DNA of 64,000 nucleotides from Avibacterium volantium. GTDB taxonomy: Bacteria > Pseudomonadota > Gammaproteobacteria > Enterobacterales > Pasteurellaceae. Below the pieces are notes generated by a model. That model worked only from the letters and a program-made list of their open reading frames with translations. It had not been told where the DNA came from and ran no database searches. The translations under genes were made by a program, and so were the position numbers. Below, piece after piece: positions 1-8,244 of the stretch. Location: positions 1,149,001 through 1,213,000 of the forward strand of contig NZ_LR134167.1 in assembly GCF_900635775.1 (NCBI RefSeq), given 5' to 3'. Position 1 is the stretch's first letter. Every line of letters starts with the position of its first letter.

Positions 1-2
1 AT

Positions 3-80
3 TTATGGTCGTTATGTGTGAAAGGAGGTCCTTGGTTACCACCAGTGAAAGGACAAGATTGGCAGCCTGTCGATATTTAA
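3..80 (+). CDS. C-terminal end of an unidentified protein (cut by window edge)
   Basis: An open frame enters from the left edge and ends in TAA at 78-80, giving 25 residues rich in Trp, Gly and Pro (ending QDWQPVDI). It is followed at once by a rho-independent terminator, which supports a real gene end. I do not recognise the family from so short a tail. It converges on the tRNA-Leu/secG unit. Confidence 0.4.
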   Translation, partial: LWSLCVKGGPWLPPVKGQDWQPVDI

Positions 81-101
81 AGGATAAATTATTTAAAATG
101 C

Positions 102-128
102 AAATAGCACTCAATAAGTGCTATTTTT
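102..128 (+). terminator. Terminator of the left-edge gene
   Basis: AAATAGCACT and AAGTGCTATTT form a hairpin with a 4-nt loop, followed by a T run, 21 bases after the stop of the truncated gene. The rest of 129-236 holds no gene that I can see. Confidence 0.7.
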
Positions 129-236
129 ATATTTATCAAGTTCGGTGTGATTTTTATTAAAATGTTTGTTTTATCTCAATTAGCTACGATTAGTTGCGAT
201 AGGTAAAGCAAGCTAAACCCTTGAAATTACAGGTAT

Positions 237-269
237 TAAAAAAGCCTTTCGAGTGGTTACGAAAGGCTT
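237..269 (-). terminator. Terminator of the secG/tRNA-Leu unit
   Basis: On the minus strand AAGCCTTTCG and CGAAAGGCTT pair around a short loop and run into a T tract. It lies just past the 3' end of the tRNA-Leu gene. Confidence 0.75.
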
Positions 270-281
270 AGTTAAGTGTTT

Positions 282-367
282 TGGTGCTCTGAGCGAGACT
301 TGAACTCGCACGTCCTATGGACACTACCCCCTCAAGATAGCGTGTCTACCAATTCCACCATCAGAGC
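282..367 (-). tRNA. tRNA-Leu (anticodon GAG)
   Basis: The minus strand folds as a class II tRNA. The acceptor stem is GCTCTGA with TCAGAGC, the D arm is GTGGAATTGGTAGAC, the anticodon loop is CTTGAGG, there is a long variable arm, and the T arm is GAGTTCAAGTCTC. CCA is encoded. It lies directly downstream of secG, the same arrangement as E. coli secG-leuU, so co-transcription is likely. Confidence 0.95.
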
Positions 368-382
368 AAAATTCGGTTTAAA

Positions 383-721
383 TTATTGTGGGATATCTGA
401 GTTTTGTTTTTCTTCCGCTTTTGGTTGCTGTTCTTGAATTTTTTCTGCAACTTGTGAAAGATTATCAAATTTGCCTTGTTTAACTTCACCGTGGTGAGAG
501 TTAATATTCGCGATAGCAAGGCTAGTAATAAAGAAGATAATTGCTAAGATTGCCGTTGTACGAGATAAAAAGTTACCCGCACCACTTGAACCAAATACTG
601 TACCTGATGCACCGCCACCAAATGAAGCACCTGCATTCGCCCCTTTACCTTGTTGGATTAAAATAAAACCAATAAGGGCAACAGATACAACTAAGTAGAT
701 AATTAACAGTGCTTGATACAT
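383..721 (-). CDS. secG: SecG, protein-export translocase subunit
   Basis: This is the small subunit of the SecYEG inner-membrane channel, which assists SecA-driven protein export. The 112 residues show the family layout: a first membrane helix (about residues 3-22), the conserved IQQGKGA segment, a Gly/Ser-rich cytoplasmic loop (about 30-50), a second helix (about 54-72) and a polar Glu/Gln-rich tail. Length matches the Pasteurellaceae protein. topB lies upstream on the same strand 133 bp away, and tRNA-Leu follows 15 bp downstream. Confidence 0.95.
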   Translation of the reverse strand: MYQALLIIYLVVSVALIGFILIQQGKGANAGASFGGGASGTVFGSSGAGNFLSRTTAILAIIFFITSLAIANINSHHGEVKQGKFDNLSQVAEKIQEQQPKAEEKQNSDIPQ

Positions 722-854
722 TATTTCTTCTCTTGTTATTAGATACCAAAAATTAACGGGCGAATATTAGCGAATATTAAAACGCTGCGCAAGGAATTTT
801 CTAAAAAAAATCATTGATTGTTTTAATTATAAGCAATTTAGCGTTCAACAAAAT

Positions 855-2783
855 TTACGATTTTCTCACCGCACTTTTCTTTCTCAGTGCTTTTGCTTTT
901 TGAGTTGTTGCCTGCTGCCGTGATAATGCACTAAGCTGTCGTAACGCATCAAAATTGGTATAACTGAGCATTTCAGGCAGGGATTGCACCAATTCGTGCA
1001 TAAATTGATGATAACTCAGCGCTTTTTGGCTAATACTGTTGAGCTGTGCTTCCCAGTGGGCGGTCATATCTGGTAGCGTGGCGATGTCAGGCAAGGCTTG
1101 AATTAAAATTCGTCCTGTTTCGGTGCTATGAATATGACGCCCTTTTTTATAAACAAAACCACGCTTAAATAGCAGTTCAATAATGCTGGCGCGCGTGGCT
1201 TCTGTACCTAAACCATCGGTTTCGCGTAGGATTTTTTTCAACGCTTTATCTTGTACGAAACGCGCGATCCCAGTCATTGCGGAAAGCAGCGTTGCATCTG
1301 AAAACGGTTTTGGCGGTTGCGTTTTTTTACTCATAATTTCGCCTTTTTCACAGAATAATTCTTGTCCTTTTTTTACTTCAGGCAGCAAGGGTTCAGCGTT
1401 ATTTTGTTCATCATTTTCTTTGCCCCAAAGTTCTTTCCAGCCAGCCACTTGTAAATTGCTCGCTGCTGCGGCAAATTTTCCCCCTGAAATATTTAAGGTT
1501 ATTTTACAGCGGCGGTATTCCGCATCTGCGCAGAATTGGGCGAGATATTGGCGCGCGATAAGCTGATAAATATTGCGTTCCATTTGCGTCAGATTGACAG
1601 GCCGATTTTTTGCCGTTGGAATAATTGCGTGGTGTGCTTCCACCTTTTTATCATTCCAGCAACGGTTTCGCTGTTCAGGATTGAGTATAGTCGGTAACGG
1701 CTGATAATCAGGCGCGTGAATGGAAATAGCATTCATCACCTTATGGCGTTCAGCGAAATGTTCTTCAGGCAAATAACGGCAATCGGAACGCGGATAAGTA
1801 ATCAAGCGGTGCGTTTCATATAAGCGCTGGCAAGTATCCAGCACTTCTTGCGCTGAAAGCCCATAGCGTTTTGCCGCATCAATTTGCAAGGCGGAAAGGG
1901 AATAAGGCAAGGGCGCGGTTTCTTTTTCACGTTTGTCTTGATAATCTGTTACCGTTGCAGGCTGGCCAGTAATACGCTTCACCACATTTTCCGCTAAGGC
2001 GCGGGAAAGCACACGGCCGTCTTCATCTTGATAATCCTCGCACGCTTTACTTGGCTGCCAAAGTGCGGTGAATTTTTGCGGAATTTCTTCCTTAGTTTGT
2101 ACAAAAGCCTGCACTTCAAAATAATCTTTCGGTTGGAAGTTTTCAATTTCTAAATCACGGCGAACGATTAAGCCCAGCACAGGCGTTTGCACTCTTCCTA
2201 CCGAAAGCACGCCACGATAGCCCACATTCTGTCCACGCTTGGTATAAGAACGCGTCATATTGATGCCATACAGCCAATCCGCTCTGGCACGCGCCAGCGC
2301 AGAGGTGGCAAGGGGGATAAAGTTTTGATTCGATTGTAATTTTTTTACCGCTTTTTGCACCGCACTTGGGTTTAAATCGCTAATTAAGCAGCGTTGAATT
2401 TGTGCTTTTTTCTCAGCAGAAAGATTGGCGTAGCTAAACACTTCGTCCACCAATAATTGCCCTTCACGATCTGGGTCGCCGGCATTGATAAGTTGATCGG
2501 CTTGATGAATCAGCTTTATTACCGTATCTAGCTGTTTTTTCACTGATTTTTTGGGGATAAGCAGCCATTTTTGCGGCACGATAGGTAAATCTTCCACACG
2601 CCAAGTTTTGAATTTGGGATCGTAAGCGTCAGGTTCGGCTTGTTCTAACAGATGACCAACGCACCAAGTAACACAATCATTTTCACCACAGCGAATAAAA
2701 CCATCGCCGCGCTGATGAGGTTTGGGCAACACATCAGCAATGGCGCGGGCAAGACTAGGTTTCTCGGCTATAAATAATCGCAT
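855..2783 (-). CDS. topB: DNA topoisomerase III
   Basis: This is a type IA topoisomerase that decatenates replication and recombination intermediates. The protein opens with the Toprim domain ([20 protein letters not shown]), has the DPDREGQLL acidic motif near residue 105 and the active-site Tyr region [12 protein letters not shown] near residue 330. The C-terminal end is short and basic, with no zinc fingers, as is normal for TopB. The frame is open five codons further upstream, but [10 protein letters not shown] is the conserved family start, so 2783 was chosen. It is divergent from ybaB. Confidence 0.95.
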   Translation of the reverse strand: MRLFIAEKPSLARAIADVLPKPHQRGDGFIRCGENDCVTWCVGHLLEQAEPDAYDPKFKTWRVEDLPIVPQKWLLIPKKSVKKQLDTVIKLIHQADQLINAGDPDREGQLLVDEVFSYANLSAEKKAQIQRCLISDLNPSAVQKAVKKLQSNQNFIPLATSALARARADWLYGINMTRSYTKRGQNVGYRGVLSVGRVQTPVLGLIVRRDLEIENFQPKDYFEVQAFVQTKEEIPQKFTALWQPSKACEDYQDEDGRVLSRALAENVVKRITGQPATVTDYQDKREKETAPLPYSLSALQIDAAKRYGLSAQEVLDTCQRLYETHRLITYPRSDCRYLPEEHFAERHKVMNAISIHAPDYQPLPTILNPEQRNRCWNDKKVEAHHAIIPTAKNRPVNLTQMERNIYQLIARQYLAQFCADAEYRRCKITLNISGGKFAAAASNLQVAGWKELWGKENDEQNNAEPLLPEVKKGQELFCEKGEIMSKKTQPPKPFSDATLLSAMTGIARFVQDKALKKILRETDGLGTEATRASIIELLFKRGFVYKKGRHIHSTETGRILIQALPDIATLPDMTAHWEAQLNSISQKALSYHQFMHELVQSLPEMLSYTNFDALRQLSALSRQQATTQKAKALRKKSAVRKS

Positions 2784-2901
2784 AGGGGACAACATCAATC
2801 ATCTAAAACAAAGTTCGGCATTCTAACACAGATTTGATTATTCCCAATTTATTAATTTTTCGTTAGAATGTCGCCACTTATTAACATTGAGGATAAAAAT
2901 T

Positions 2902-3231
2902 ATGTTTGGAAAAGGTGGCTTAGGCAACTTAATGAAACAAGCCCAGCAAATGCAAGATCGTATGCAAAAAATGCAAGAAGAAATTGCACAGTTGGAAGTA
3001 ACAGGCGAATCAGGCGCAGGCTTGGTAAAAATTACCGTGAATGGTGCGCATAATTGTCGCCGCATTGAAATCGATCCTTCGCTAATGGAAGACGATAAAG
3101 AAATGCTCGAAGATCTTATCGCGGCGGCATTCAATGATGCGGTTCGCCGTGCAGAAGAATTGCAAAAAGAAAAAATGGCATCTGTTACCGCAGGAATGTC
3201 ATTACCGCCTGGCTTTAAAATGCCATTCTAA
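2902..3231 (+). CDS. ybaB: YbaB/EbfC family nucleoid-associated protein
   Basis: A 109-residue DNA-binding protein upstream of recR, as in most gamma-proteobacteria. It begins [25 protein letters not shown], the typical N-terminal helix, and ends in the conserved PPGFKMPF tail. The ATG at 2902 is chosen because GAGG lies 10 bases upstream and because the protein then matches the family length; an in-frame ATG at 2887 adds five non-conserved residues. The family binds DNA as a dimer and may act with RecR. An inverted uptake-signal hairpin separates it from recR. Confidence 0.95.
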   Translation: MFGKGGLGNLMKQAQQMQDRMQKMQEEIAQLEVTGESGAGLVKITVNGAHNCRRIEIDPSLMEDDKEMLEDLIAAAFNDAVRRAEELQKEKMASVTAGMSLPPGFKMPF

Positions 3232-3246
3232 ATTTTCCCTAATTTT

Positions 3247-3293
3247 GCACCGCACTTTGTTTCTTATTAAAAATCAAAGTGCGGTGCGTTTTT
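3247..3293 (+). terminator. Inverted uptake-signal pair acting as a terminator between ybaB and recR
   Basis: GCACCGCACTTTG (3247-3259) and CAAAGTGCGGTGC (3275-3287) are perfect 13-base arms made of two uptake signals in opposite orientation. A T run follows. The structure should reduce read-through from ybaB into recR. Confidence 0.75.
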
Positions 3294-3314
3294 TGTTTAT
3301 TTTTAGGCAAAACA

Positions 3315-3920
3315 ATGCAAACAAGCCCATTATTAGAAAATCTTATTGACGCATTACGCTGTTTACCCGGTGTTGGCCCGAAATCTGCACAACGAATGGC
3401 CTATCATTTATTGCAACGAGATCGCAGCGGTGGAATGGATCTGGCGCGCGCATTAACTGCCGCAATGTCACAAATTGGTCATTGCGAACAGTGCCGAACC
3501 TTTACTGAAGAAGAAGTTTGCACCATTTGCAATAATCCACGCCGTCAAAACACCGGCTTGCTTTGTGTGGTAGAGCAGCCTTCCGACATTCAAGCCATTG
3601 AACAAACAGGGCAATTTTCAGGACGTTATTTTGTCTTAATGGGGCATCTTTCCCCGTTAGATGGTATTGGGCCAAAAGAAATTGGGTTAGATTTACTCAA
3701 TCGGCGCTTGCAAAATGAATCGTTCAGTGAAGTTATCCTAGCAACCAATCCAACCATAGAAGGCGAGGCCACGGCAAACTATATTGCAGAGCTTTGTATG
3801 CAACACAATATCAGAGTAACTCGCATTGCACACGGCATTCCTGTAGGCGGTGAGCTTGAAACAGTGGATAGCAACACCCTCGGCCATTCTTTCTCAGGGC
3901 GGAGAGAGATTCAGTATTAA
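3315..3920 (+). CDS. recR: RecR, recombination mediator
   Basis: RecR works with RecF and RecO to load RecA on gapped DNA. The 201-residue protein has the N-terminal helix-hairpin-helix ([24 protein letters not shown]), a four-cysteine zinc finger (CEQC and CTIC, about residues 57-72), and a Toprim domain ([15 protein letters not shown] onwards). The start at [10 protein letters not shown] was chosen on family alignment; the frame extends 12 codons upstream through the hairpin, which is unlikely to be coding. Confidence 0.96.
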   Translation: MQTSPLLENLIDALRCLPGVGPKSAQRMAYHLLQRDRSGGMDLARALTAAMSQIGHCEQCRTFTEEEVCTICNNPRRQNTGLLCVVEQPSDIQAIEQTGQFSGRYFVLMGHLSPLDGIGPKEIGLDLLNRRLQNESFSEVILATNPTIEGEATANYIAELCMQHNIRVTRIAHGIPVGGELETVDSNTLGHSFSGRREIQY

Positions 3921-3959
3921 ATATTGGAAAATTTAGCGTTGGGATAAGAGAGAAAAGAA

Positions 3960-4036
3960 TGGTGCGACTAGCTGGACTCGAACCAGTGACCCCCACCATG
4001 TCAAGGTGGTGCTCTAACCAACTGAGCTATAGTCGC
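3960..4036 (-). tRNA. tRNA-Val (anticodon GAC)
   Basis: The minus strand folds as a 77-nt tRNA with acceptor stem GCGACTA/TAGTCGC, D arm TAGCTCAGTTGGTTAGAGC, anticodon stem-loop CCACC-TTGACAT-GGTGG, T arm CTGGTTCGAGTCCAG and an encoded CCA. It closely resembles E. coli valV/valW. It stands alone between convergent recR and divergent pykA. Confidence 0.95.
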
Positions 4037-4190
4037 ACTGAAATTTGCGAGCTATCTTAGCGAGTTTTATTGCGTAAGACAAGCGTGTTTTGCATATCAA
4101 ATAATTAATTGACATAAATTTAATCAATGGCTTAGCGTTTTTTGCTGTTTTTTTCGTGTGGGCGATCTCGATCTCGTCCTGTTTTAGGCG

Positions 4191-4196
4191 TATAAT
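4191..4196 (+). promoter_or_regulatory. pykA -10 element
   Basis: A perfect TATAAT lies 47 bases upstream of the pykA ATG. The hexamer 17 bases further up (TCGATC) is a poor -35, so an activator or an extended contact may be involved. An isolated TTGACA near 4110 is too far away to pair with it. Confidence 0.5.
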
Positions 4197-4242
4197 AGCC
4201 CGCAATTTTTAGTTTGTATTTTGAAGAACAATGGAGTAAGTA

Positions 4243-5682
4243 ATGTCTAGAAGACTAAGAAGAACCAAAATTGTATGTACTATGGGACCTTCTACAGACC
4301 GTGGTAATAATTTAGAAAAAATTATTGCGGCGGGCGCAAATGTAGTGAGAATGAACTTCTCTCACGGTACGCCTGAGGATCACATTGGGCGTGCGCAACG
4401 TGTGCGTGAAATTGCACAAAAATTAGGTAAAACCGTGGCAATTTTAGGGGATCTACAAGGGCCTAAAATCCGTGTTTCAACCTTTAAAGATGGCAAAATT
4501 TTCTTAAATGTTGGTGATAAATTTGTTTTAGACGCAGAATTACCAAAAGGTGAAGGTGATCAAGAGTCTGTAGGTTTAGATTATAAAACCTTACCGCAAG
4601 ACGTTGTTCCAGGTGATATTTTATTATTAGATGATGGTCGTGTTCAGTTAAAAGTATTATCTACTGAAGGCGCGAAAGTATTCACTGAGGTGACAGTTGG
4701 CGGCCCTCTTTCAAATAACAAAGGGATTAACAAATTAGGTGGTGGTTTATCTGCAGATGCCTTAACTGAAAAAGATAAAGCTGACATTATCACCGCAGCG
4801 CGTATTGGTGTGGATTACTTAGCGGTGTCTTTCCCACGTTCAAGCGCAGATTTGAATTACGCTCGTCAATTAGCGGAAGAAGCAGGTCTTAAAGCGAAAA
4901 TTGTCGCAAAAGTAGAACGTGCTGAAACCGTAATGAGTGATGAAGCAATGGACGATATTATTCTTGCTTCTGATGTGATTATGGTAGCGCGTGGCGATTT
5001 AGGGGTTGAAATTGGCGATCCTGAATTAGTGGGCGTGCAGAAAAAATTAATCCGCCGTTCACGTCAATTAAATCGTGTGGTGATCACCGCAACGCAAATG
5101 ATGGAATCAATGATCAGCAACCCAATGCCAACGCGTGCGGAAGTAATGGACGTAGCAAATGCGGTATTGGACGGTACAGATGCAGTAATGCTTTCAGCGG
5201 AAACTGCTGCGGGTCAATACCCAGCTGAAACAGTGGCTGCAATGGCGAAAGTATGTTTAGGCGCAGAAAAAATGCCTAGCGTAAATGTTTCACGCCACCG
5301 TGTTGATCGCACTTTTGAAACGATTGAAGAAGCAGTTGCGATGTCAGCGATGTTCGCAGCAAACCATATGAAAGGGGTTGCGGCAATTATTGCAATGACA
5401 AACAGCGGTCATACAGCGAAATTAATGTCGCGTATTAGCTCTGGCTTACCAATTTTCGCATTATCACGTCATCAAGAAACCTTGAATCTTTGTGCGTTAT
5501 ATCGTGGTGTTGTGCCAGTTCATTTCGATCAAGAAAGCCGTACAATCGAAGGCTTAAAAGCTGCGATTCAATTGTTGAAAGATAAAGGGTATTTAGTAAC
5601 AGGTGATCTTGTATTATTAACTCAAGGTGATCTTTTAACTTCTGGCGGAACAAACACTTGCCGCACATTAGTGGTTGAATAA
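4243..5682 (+). CDS. pykA: Pyruvate kinase (PykA type)
   Basis: This enzyme converts phosphoenolpyruvate and ADP to pyruvate and ATP in the last step of glycolysis. It has 479 residues, the usual length of the type II (PykA) enzyme. Visible motifs are [14 protein letters not shown] at the N terminus, RMNFSHG, LQGPKIR, the signature region [23 protein letters not shown] and the [10 protein letters not shown] stretch. The ATG at 4243 is preceded by GGAGTAAG. A strong terminator follows, so it is monocistronic. Confidence 0.97.
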   Translation: MSRRLRRTKIVCTMGPSTDRGNNLEKIIAAGANVVRMNFSHGTPEDHIGRAQRVREIAQKLGKTVAILGDLQGPKIRVSTFKDGKIFLNVGDKFVLDAELPKGEGDQESVGLDYKTLPQDVVPGDILLLDDGRVQLKVLSTEGAKVFTEVTVGGPLSNNKGINKLGGGLSADALTEKDKADIITAARIGVDYLAVSFPRSSADLNYARQLAEEAGLKAKIVAKVERAETVMSDEAMDDIILASDVIMVARGDLGVEIGDPELVGVQKKLIRRSRQLNRVVITATQMMESMISNPMPTRAEVMDVANAVLDGTDAVMLSAETAAGQYPAETVAAMAKVCLGAEKMPSVNVSRHRVDRTFETIEEAVAMSAMFAANHMKGVAAIIAMTNSGHTAKLMSRISSGLPIFALSRHQETLNLCALYRGVVPVHFDQESRTIEGLKAAIQLLKDKGYLVTGDLVLLTQGDLLTSGGTNTCRTLVVE

Positions 5683-5715
5683 TCTGATTTTTAACCAAAA
5701 CTAGGTTTGAAAAAG

Positions 5716-5746
5716 AAAAGTTACCCACAAAATGGGTAACTTTTTT
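5716..5746 (+). terminator. pykA terminator
   Basis: AAAAGTTACCCA and TGGGTAACTTTT form a perfect 12-bp stem with a 5-nt loop and a T-rich tail. Confidence 0.85.
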
Positions 5747-5842
5747 ATTTGACGCCTATCAACTTTAGTCGGAATAACATTTCCTTATTTTTCCTACTGA
5801 TTGTTATAATGACGAAGTTTAATTTGATCGGGAGAAAGCATA

Positions 5843-6505
5843 ATGAGCGTATTTAGCAAAGACCAAGTATTAGACAGATTTCGTTTTCGTGCCGCAACGC
5901 GTTATTACGATCCAAACAAAAAAGTGAGCCGTGAAGATTTTGATTATATTTTAGAGCTTGCACGTTTATCGCCAAGTTCTGTAGGCTCAGAGCCTTGGCA
6001 CTTTGTGGTAATTCAAAACCCCGAATTGCGTGAAAAATTGAAACCAGTGGGCTGGGGAATGGCAACGCAACTTGATGACGCGAGTTATGTAGTAGCGCTT
6101 TTAGCCAAGAAAAATGCCCGTTATGATTCAGACTATTTTCATAACGCTTTGGTTAAGCGTGGATTAACCGCAGAACAAATGGAAAAAGCAAAAGAAAAAT
6201 ACCGCACTTTTCAGCAAAATGATATGAAAGTGCTAGAAAGTGAGCGTGCATTATTTGATTGGACAAGCAAGCAAACCTACATTGCCCTAGCAAATATGAT
6301 GACTGGCGCGGCATTTATTGGCGTGGATAGCTGTCCAATTGAGGGCTTTAACTATGAAGCAGTAAATCAAATTTTAGCAGAAGCATGTGCGTTTGACCCA
6401 GCGGAGTGGGGCGTTTCTGTGATGGTAACCTTTGGTTATCGCGCAAAAGAGATTAAAGCCAAATCAAGAAAACCGATGGAAGAATTGGTCACTTGGATTG
6501 AATAA
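5843..6505 (+). CDS. NfsB-type NAD(P)H nitroreductase
   Basis: A 220-residue FMN-dependent oxygen-insensitive nitroreductase. FMN-binding segments typical of the family are visible: FRAATRYYDP near residue 12, LARLSPSSVGSEPWHFVV near 37 and the C-terminal GYRAKEIKAKSRKP. This family reduces nitroaromatics and quinones and may take part in flavin turnover; the natural substrate is unknown. GGGAGAAAG precedes the ATG by a normal distance. The gene stands alone between the pykA terminator and an uptake-signal inverted pair. Confidence 0.88.
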   Translation: MSVFSKDQVLDRFRFRAATRYYDPNKKVSREDFDYILELARLSPSSVGSEPWHFVVIQNPELREKLKPVGWGMATQLDDASYVVALLAKKNARYDSDYFHNALVKRGLTAEQMEKAKEKYRTFQQNDMKVLESERALFDWTSKQTYIALANMMTGAAFIGVDSCPIEGFNYEAVNQILAEACAFDPAEWGVSVMVTFGYRAKEIKAKSRKPMEELVTWIE

Positions 6506-6516
6506 ATTTTAAAAAA

Positions 6517-6605
6517 AACCACCGCACTTTATTTTCTCAACCTTGCTAGCTAGATAAATGCTAGGTGTTAATGAAATAGAAAAACTGAAGTGCGGTTGTT
6601 TTTTC
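6517..6605 (+). repeat. Inverted uptake-signal pair, possible long-loop terminator
   Basis: AACCACCGCACTT (6517-6529) and AAGTGCGGTTGTT (6588-6600) are inverted with one mismatch and a loop of about 58 bases. A T run follows the second arm. It may end transcription of the nitroreductase gene, although the loop is long for a classical terminator. Confidence 0.5.
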
Positions 6606-6660
6606 GTGAATTTTCGCATTATGAATCCAAATGAAGATTAGCTTCTATCTTGTTTTATCA

Positions 6661-6668
6661 ATTTATTA
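6661..6668. repeat. Left copy of the 8-bp target-site duplication
   Basis: ATTTATTA directly precedes the left inverted repeat of the insertion sequence and is repeated exactly after the right one. Confidence 0.9.
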
Positions 6669-7387
6669 GGGGCTGTCCTAGATAACAACTAAAAAATCTA
6701 TTTAGGTTAGAATGAACCAATGAGAAAAAGTCGTCTAAGTCAGCACAAACAAAATAAACTCATTGAGCTATTTGTTGCAGGTGTTACTGCAAGGACAGCA
6801 GCAGAGGTAGTCAATGTAAACAAAACGACTGCCGCAGATTACTTTCATCGTTTACGCCAACTCATCTATCAAAACAGCCTTCACTTAGAGATGTTTGAAG
6901 GTGAAATTGAAGCCGATGAAAGTTATTTTGGCGGTGCTCGCAAAGGCAAACGTGGTCGTGGTGCGGCAGGGAAAATTGCGGTATTCGGGCTTCTCAAGCG
7001 CAATGGCAAGGTTTATACCGTTGCGGTTCCAAATACGCAATCTGCCACCTTGTTACCCATTATTCGGGAGCAGGTAAAGCCTGATAGTATTGTTTACACC
7101 GATAATTATCGTAGTTATGACGTGCTTGATGTGAGTGAATTTAGTCATTTTCGTATCAATCACAGCACACATTTTGCTGAAAATCATAACCACATTAACG
7201 GAATTGAGAATTTTTGGAGCCAAGCAAAACGCCATTTACGCAAATTTAATGGTATCCCAAAAGCGCATTTTGAGCTTTATTTAAAGGAATGTGAATGGCG
7301 TTTTAATTACAGCAACATAAAAAGTCAAATTTCTATTTTAAAACAATTGGTTAAAGGGAGTTTAGTCTAGTTATCTAGGACAGCCCC
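6669..7387 (+). mobile_element. IS1016-like insertion sequence (IS1595 family), intact
   Basis: The 719-bp element is bounded by 18-base perfect inverted repeats GGGGCTGTCCTAGATAAC (6669-6686 and, inverted, 7370-7387). Both ends are flanked by the 8-bp direct repeat ATTTATTA (6661-6668 and 7388-7395), the target duplication length typical of this family. It carries one uninterrupted transposase whose stop codon touches the right repeat. Intact ends, an intact gene and an exact duplication point to a fairly recent insertion. Confidence 0.93.
6720..7370 (+). CDS. IS1595-family (IS1016 group) transposase
   Basis: A 216-residue DDE-type transposase. An N-terminal helix-turn-helix (about residues 12-46) precedes the catalytic domain. 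The acidic residues can be placed: Asp66 in EADESYFGG, Asp128 in YTDNYRSYD and Glu163 in NGIENFWSQAKR. The frame is open with no frameshift, so the enzyme is probably active. It ends on the first base of the right inverted repeat. Confidence 0.93.
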   Translation: MRKSRLSQHKQNKLIELFVAGVTARTAAEVVNVNKTTAADYFHRLRQLIYQNSLHLEMFEGEIEADESYFGGARKGKRGRGAAGKIAVFGLLKRNGKVYTVAVPNTQSATLLPIIREQVKPDSIVYTDNYRSYDVLDVSEFSHFRINHSTHFAENHNHINGIENFWSQAKRHLRKFNGIPKAHFELYLKECEWRFNYSNIKSQISILKQLVKGSLV

Positions 7388-7395
7388 ATTTATTA
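7388..7395. repeat. Right copy of the target-site duplication, containing the stop codon of the DinI-like gene
   Basis: ATTTATTA follows the right inverted repeat. On the minus strand it reads TAATAAAT, and its first TAA is the stop codon of the DinI-like gene, so the insertion left the coding sequence complete. Confidence 0.9.
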
Positions 7396-7650
7396 ATCCA
7401 CCTCAACTAACGAGCTGTCGTTCCACAGTTCTTCTAAATATTCCATCAGGCGTTCTTTCTCGTCTTTGTTTTTAATCCCTGTTACATCTACGCCAGCTGC
7501 ACTGGAAAAACGGATACGAATATGAATATCATCAAATTTTTCTGCGATCTTTCTAGGTAAAACCTCTTGTAGTTTGGCGATAATTTTTAATTGATATTCT
7601 TGGCGTTTTTTGTCGCTTTCTTTCATAAAACGGATGTCTAACTGTTTCAT
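7393..7650 (-). CDS. DinI-like SOS-associated protein
   Basis: An 85-residue protein whose C-terminal half (HIRIRFSSAAGVDVTGIKNKDEK, then EYLEELW) matches the E. coli DinI pattern of a beta strand, the V.G..K.DK segment and a last helix. DinI binds RecA filaments and modulates SOS signalling, including UmuD self-cleavage. The start at 7650 is chosen because AAGGAG lies 7 bases upstream; a longer frame to 7710 has no ribosome site. It lies 81 bp downstream of the UmuD-like gene, apparently in the same SOS-controlled unit. The 3' end abuts the insertion sequence. Confidence 0.78.
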   Translation of the reverse strand: MKQLDIRFMKESDKKRQEYQLKIIAKLQEVLPRKIAEKFDDIHIRIRFSSAAGVDVTGIKNKDEKERLMEYLEELWNDSSLVEVD

Positions 7651-7731
7651 TATGTTCTCCTTGTTTTCTTGATTATTTATTCTGTTCAGCAAAAATGAGA
7701 AAATTTGCACCGCACTTTTATTTTTAGGGGG

Positions 7732-8169
7732 TTAAGCGGCAAATCGCATTTGCTTTTTAGGCTTCATTTGATGAATGGTATTGGTGATGACTCCAATAAT
7801 TGGTAACGCAGACCACTTTTCACATTTGATGCTTTGCATTTTTGCGTCTAGCGGTAGAAAGATAAATTCTTTACCGTCATAGGCAGCAAACTCATATACG
7901 CAGAATTGGTGATTTTGTTCCATTACAACTAAATCACCAATACTAAGATGATCGCTTTGTTCCACCACAAGCATATCGCCCATTTCAATTCCCCACGCCA
8001 ACATATTTGGATTGGTTACCTGAACAAAACAGGTTTTTTGTGGGCGTTTAATACAATATAGGTTTAAATCAAGTTTTCGATTAAAGGTTGAGTTGAAAGA
8101 CTCACTATCCGTTAAAAATGGCATTGGCTGATAGGAAAATGGGGTTTGTTCGTTGAGGTAATTCATCAT
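7732..8169 (-). CDS. UmuD-like (S24 fold) protein lacking the catalytic Ser and Lys
   Basis: The 145-residue protein aligns along its length with the UmuD/LexA C-terminal domain: DLN near residue 34, FVQVTNPNMLAWGIEMGDMLVVE, IGDLVVM, and a final IGVITNTIHQM. In E. coli UmuD the nucleophile lies in GDSM (Ser60) and the base is Lys97 in FTVKK. Here the equivalent positions read NPNM (Asn55) and FCVYE (Tyr92), and no Cys-Gly or Ala-Gly cleavage site is visible in the N-terminal arm. It should therefore be unable to cleave itself. No umuC is adjacent. Two ATGs (8169 and 8166) share one GGAG site. Two LexA boxes lie in its promoter. Confidence 0.82.
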   Translation of the reverse strand: MMNYLNEQTPFSYQPMPFLTDSESFNSTFNRKLDLNLYCIKRPQKTCFVQVTNPNMLAWGIEMGDMLVVEQSDHLSIGDLVVMEQNHQFCVYEFAAYDGKEFIFLPLDAKMQSIKCEKWSALPIIGVITNTIHQMKPKKQMRFAA

Positions 8170-8193
8170 AATGCTCCGCTAATCATCAATTCA

Positions 8194-8244
8194 CTGGTTG
8201 TTTATACAGTGAAGATAATACTGGTGTTTTATACAGTTCGTCAA
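8194..8244 (-). promoter_or_regulatory. SOS promoter with two LexA boxes
   Basis: On the minus strand the promoter reads TTGACG (8239-8244), an 18-base spacer, then TATTAT (8215-8220). The spacer contains CTGTATAAAACACCAG (8221-8236), and just downstream of the -10 lies CTGTATAAACAACCAG (8194-8209). Both fit the LexA pattern CTG-N10-CAG and differ from each other at only a couple of positions. Their centres are 27 bp apart. A further TATACAG half-site lies upstream of the -35. Confidence 0.88.

Noticed and set aside
1-170. AAGGAGGT at 22-29 followed by a TTG codon, a possible start of a small gene
   Set aside because: The frame would run through the terminator at 102-128 with poor composition; the sequence is better read as the end of an upstream gene.
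1183-1566. 127-codon open frame on the plus strand
   Set aside because: It lies wholly within topB on the opposite strand and resembles no protein; it is a shadow of topB.
8170-8193. Toxin-type small gene upstream of the UmuD-like gene
   Set aside because: The region holds only the promoter and ribosome site; the plus-strand frame over it crosses both LexA boxes and has no support.
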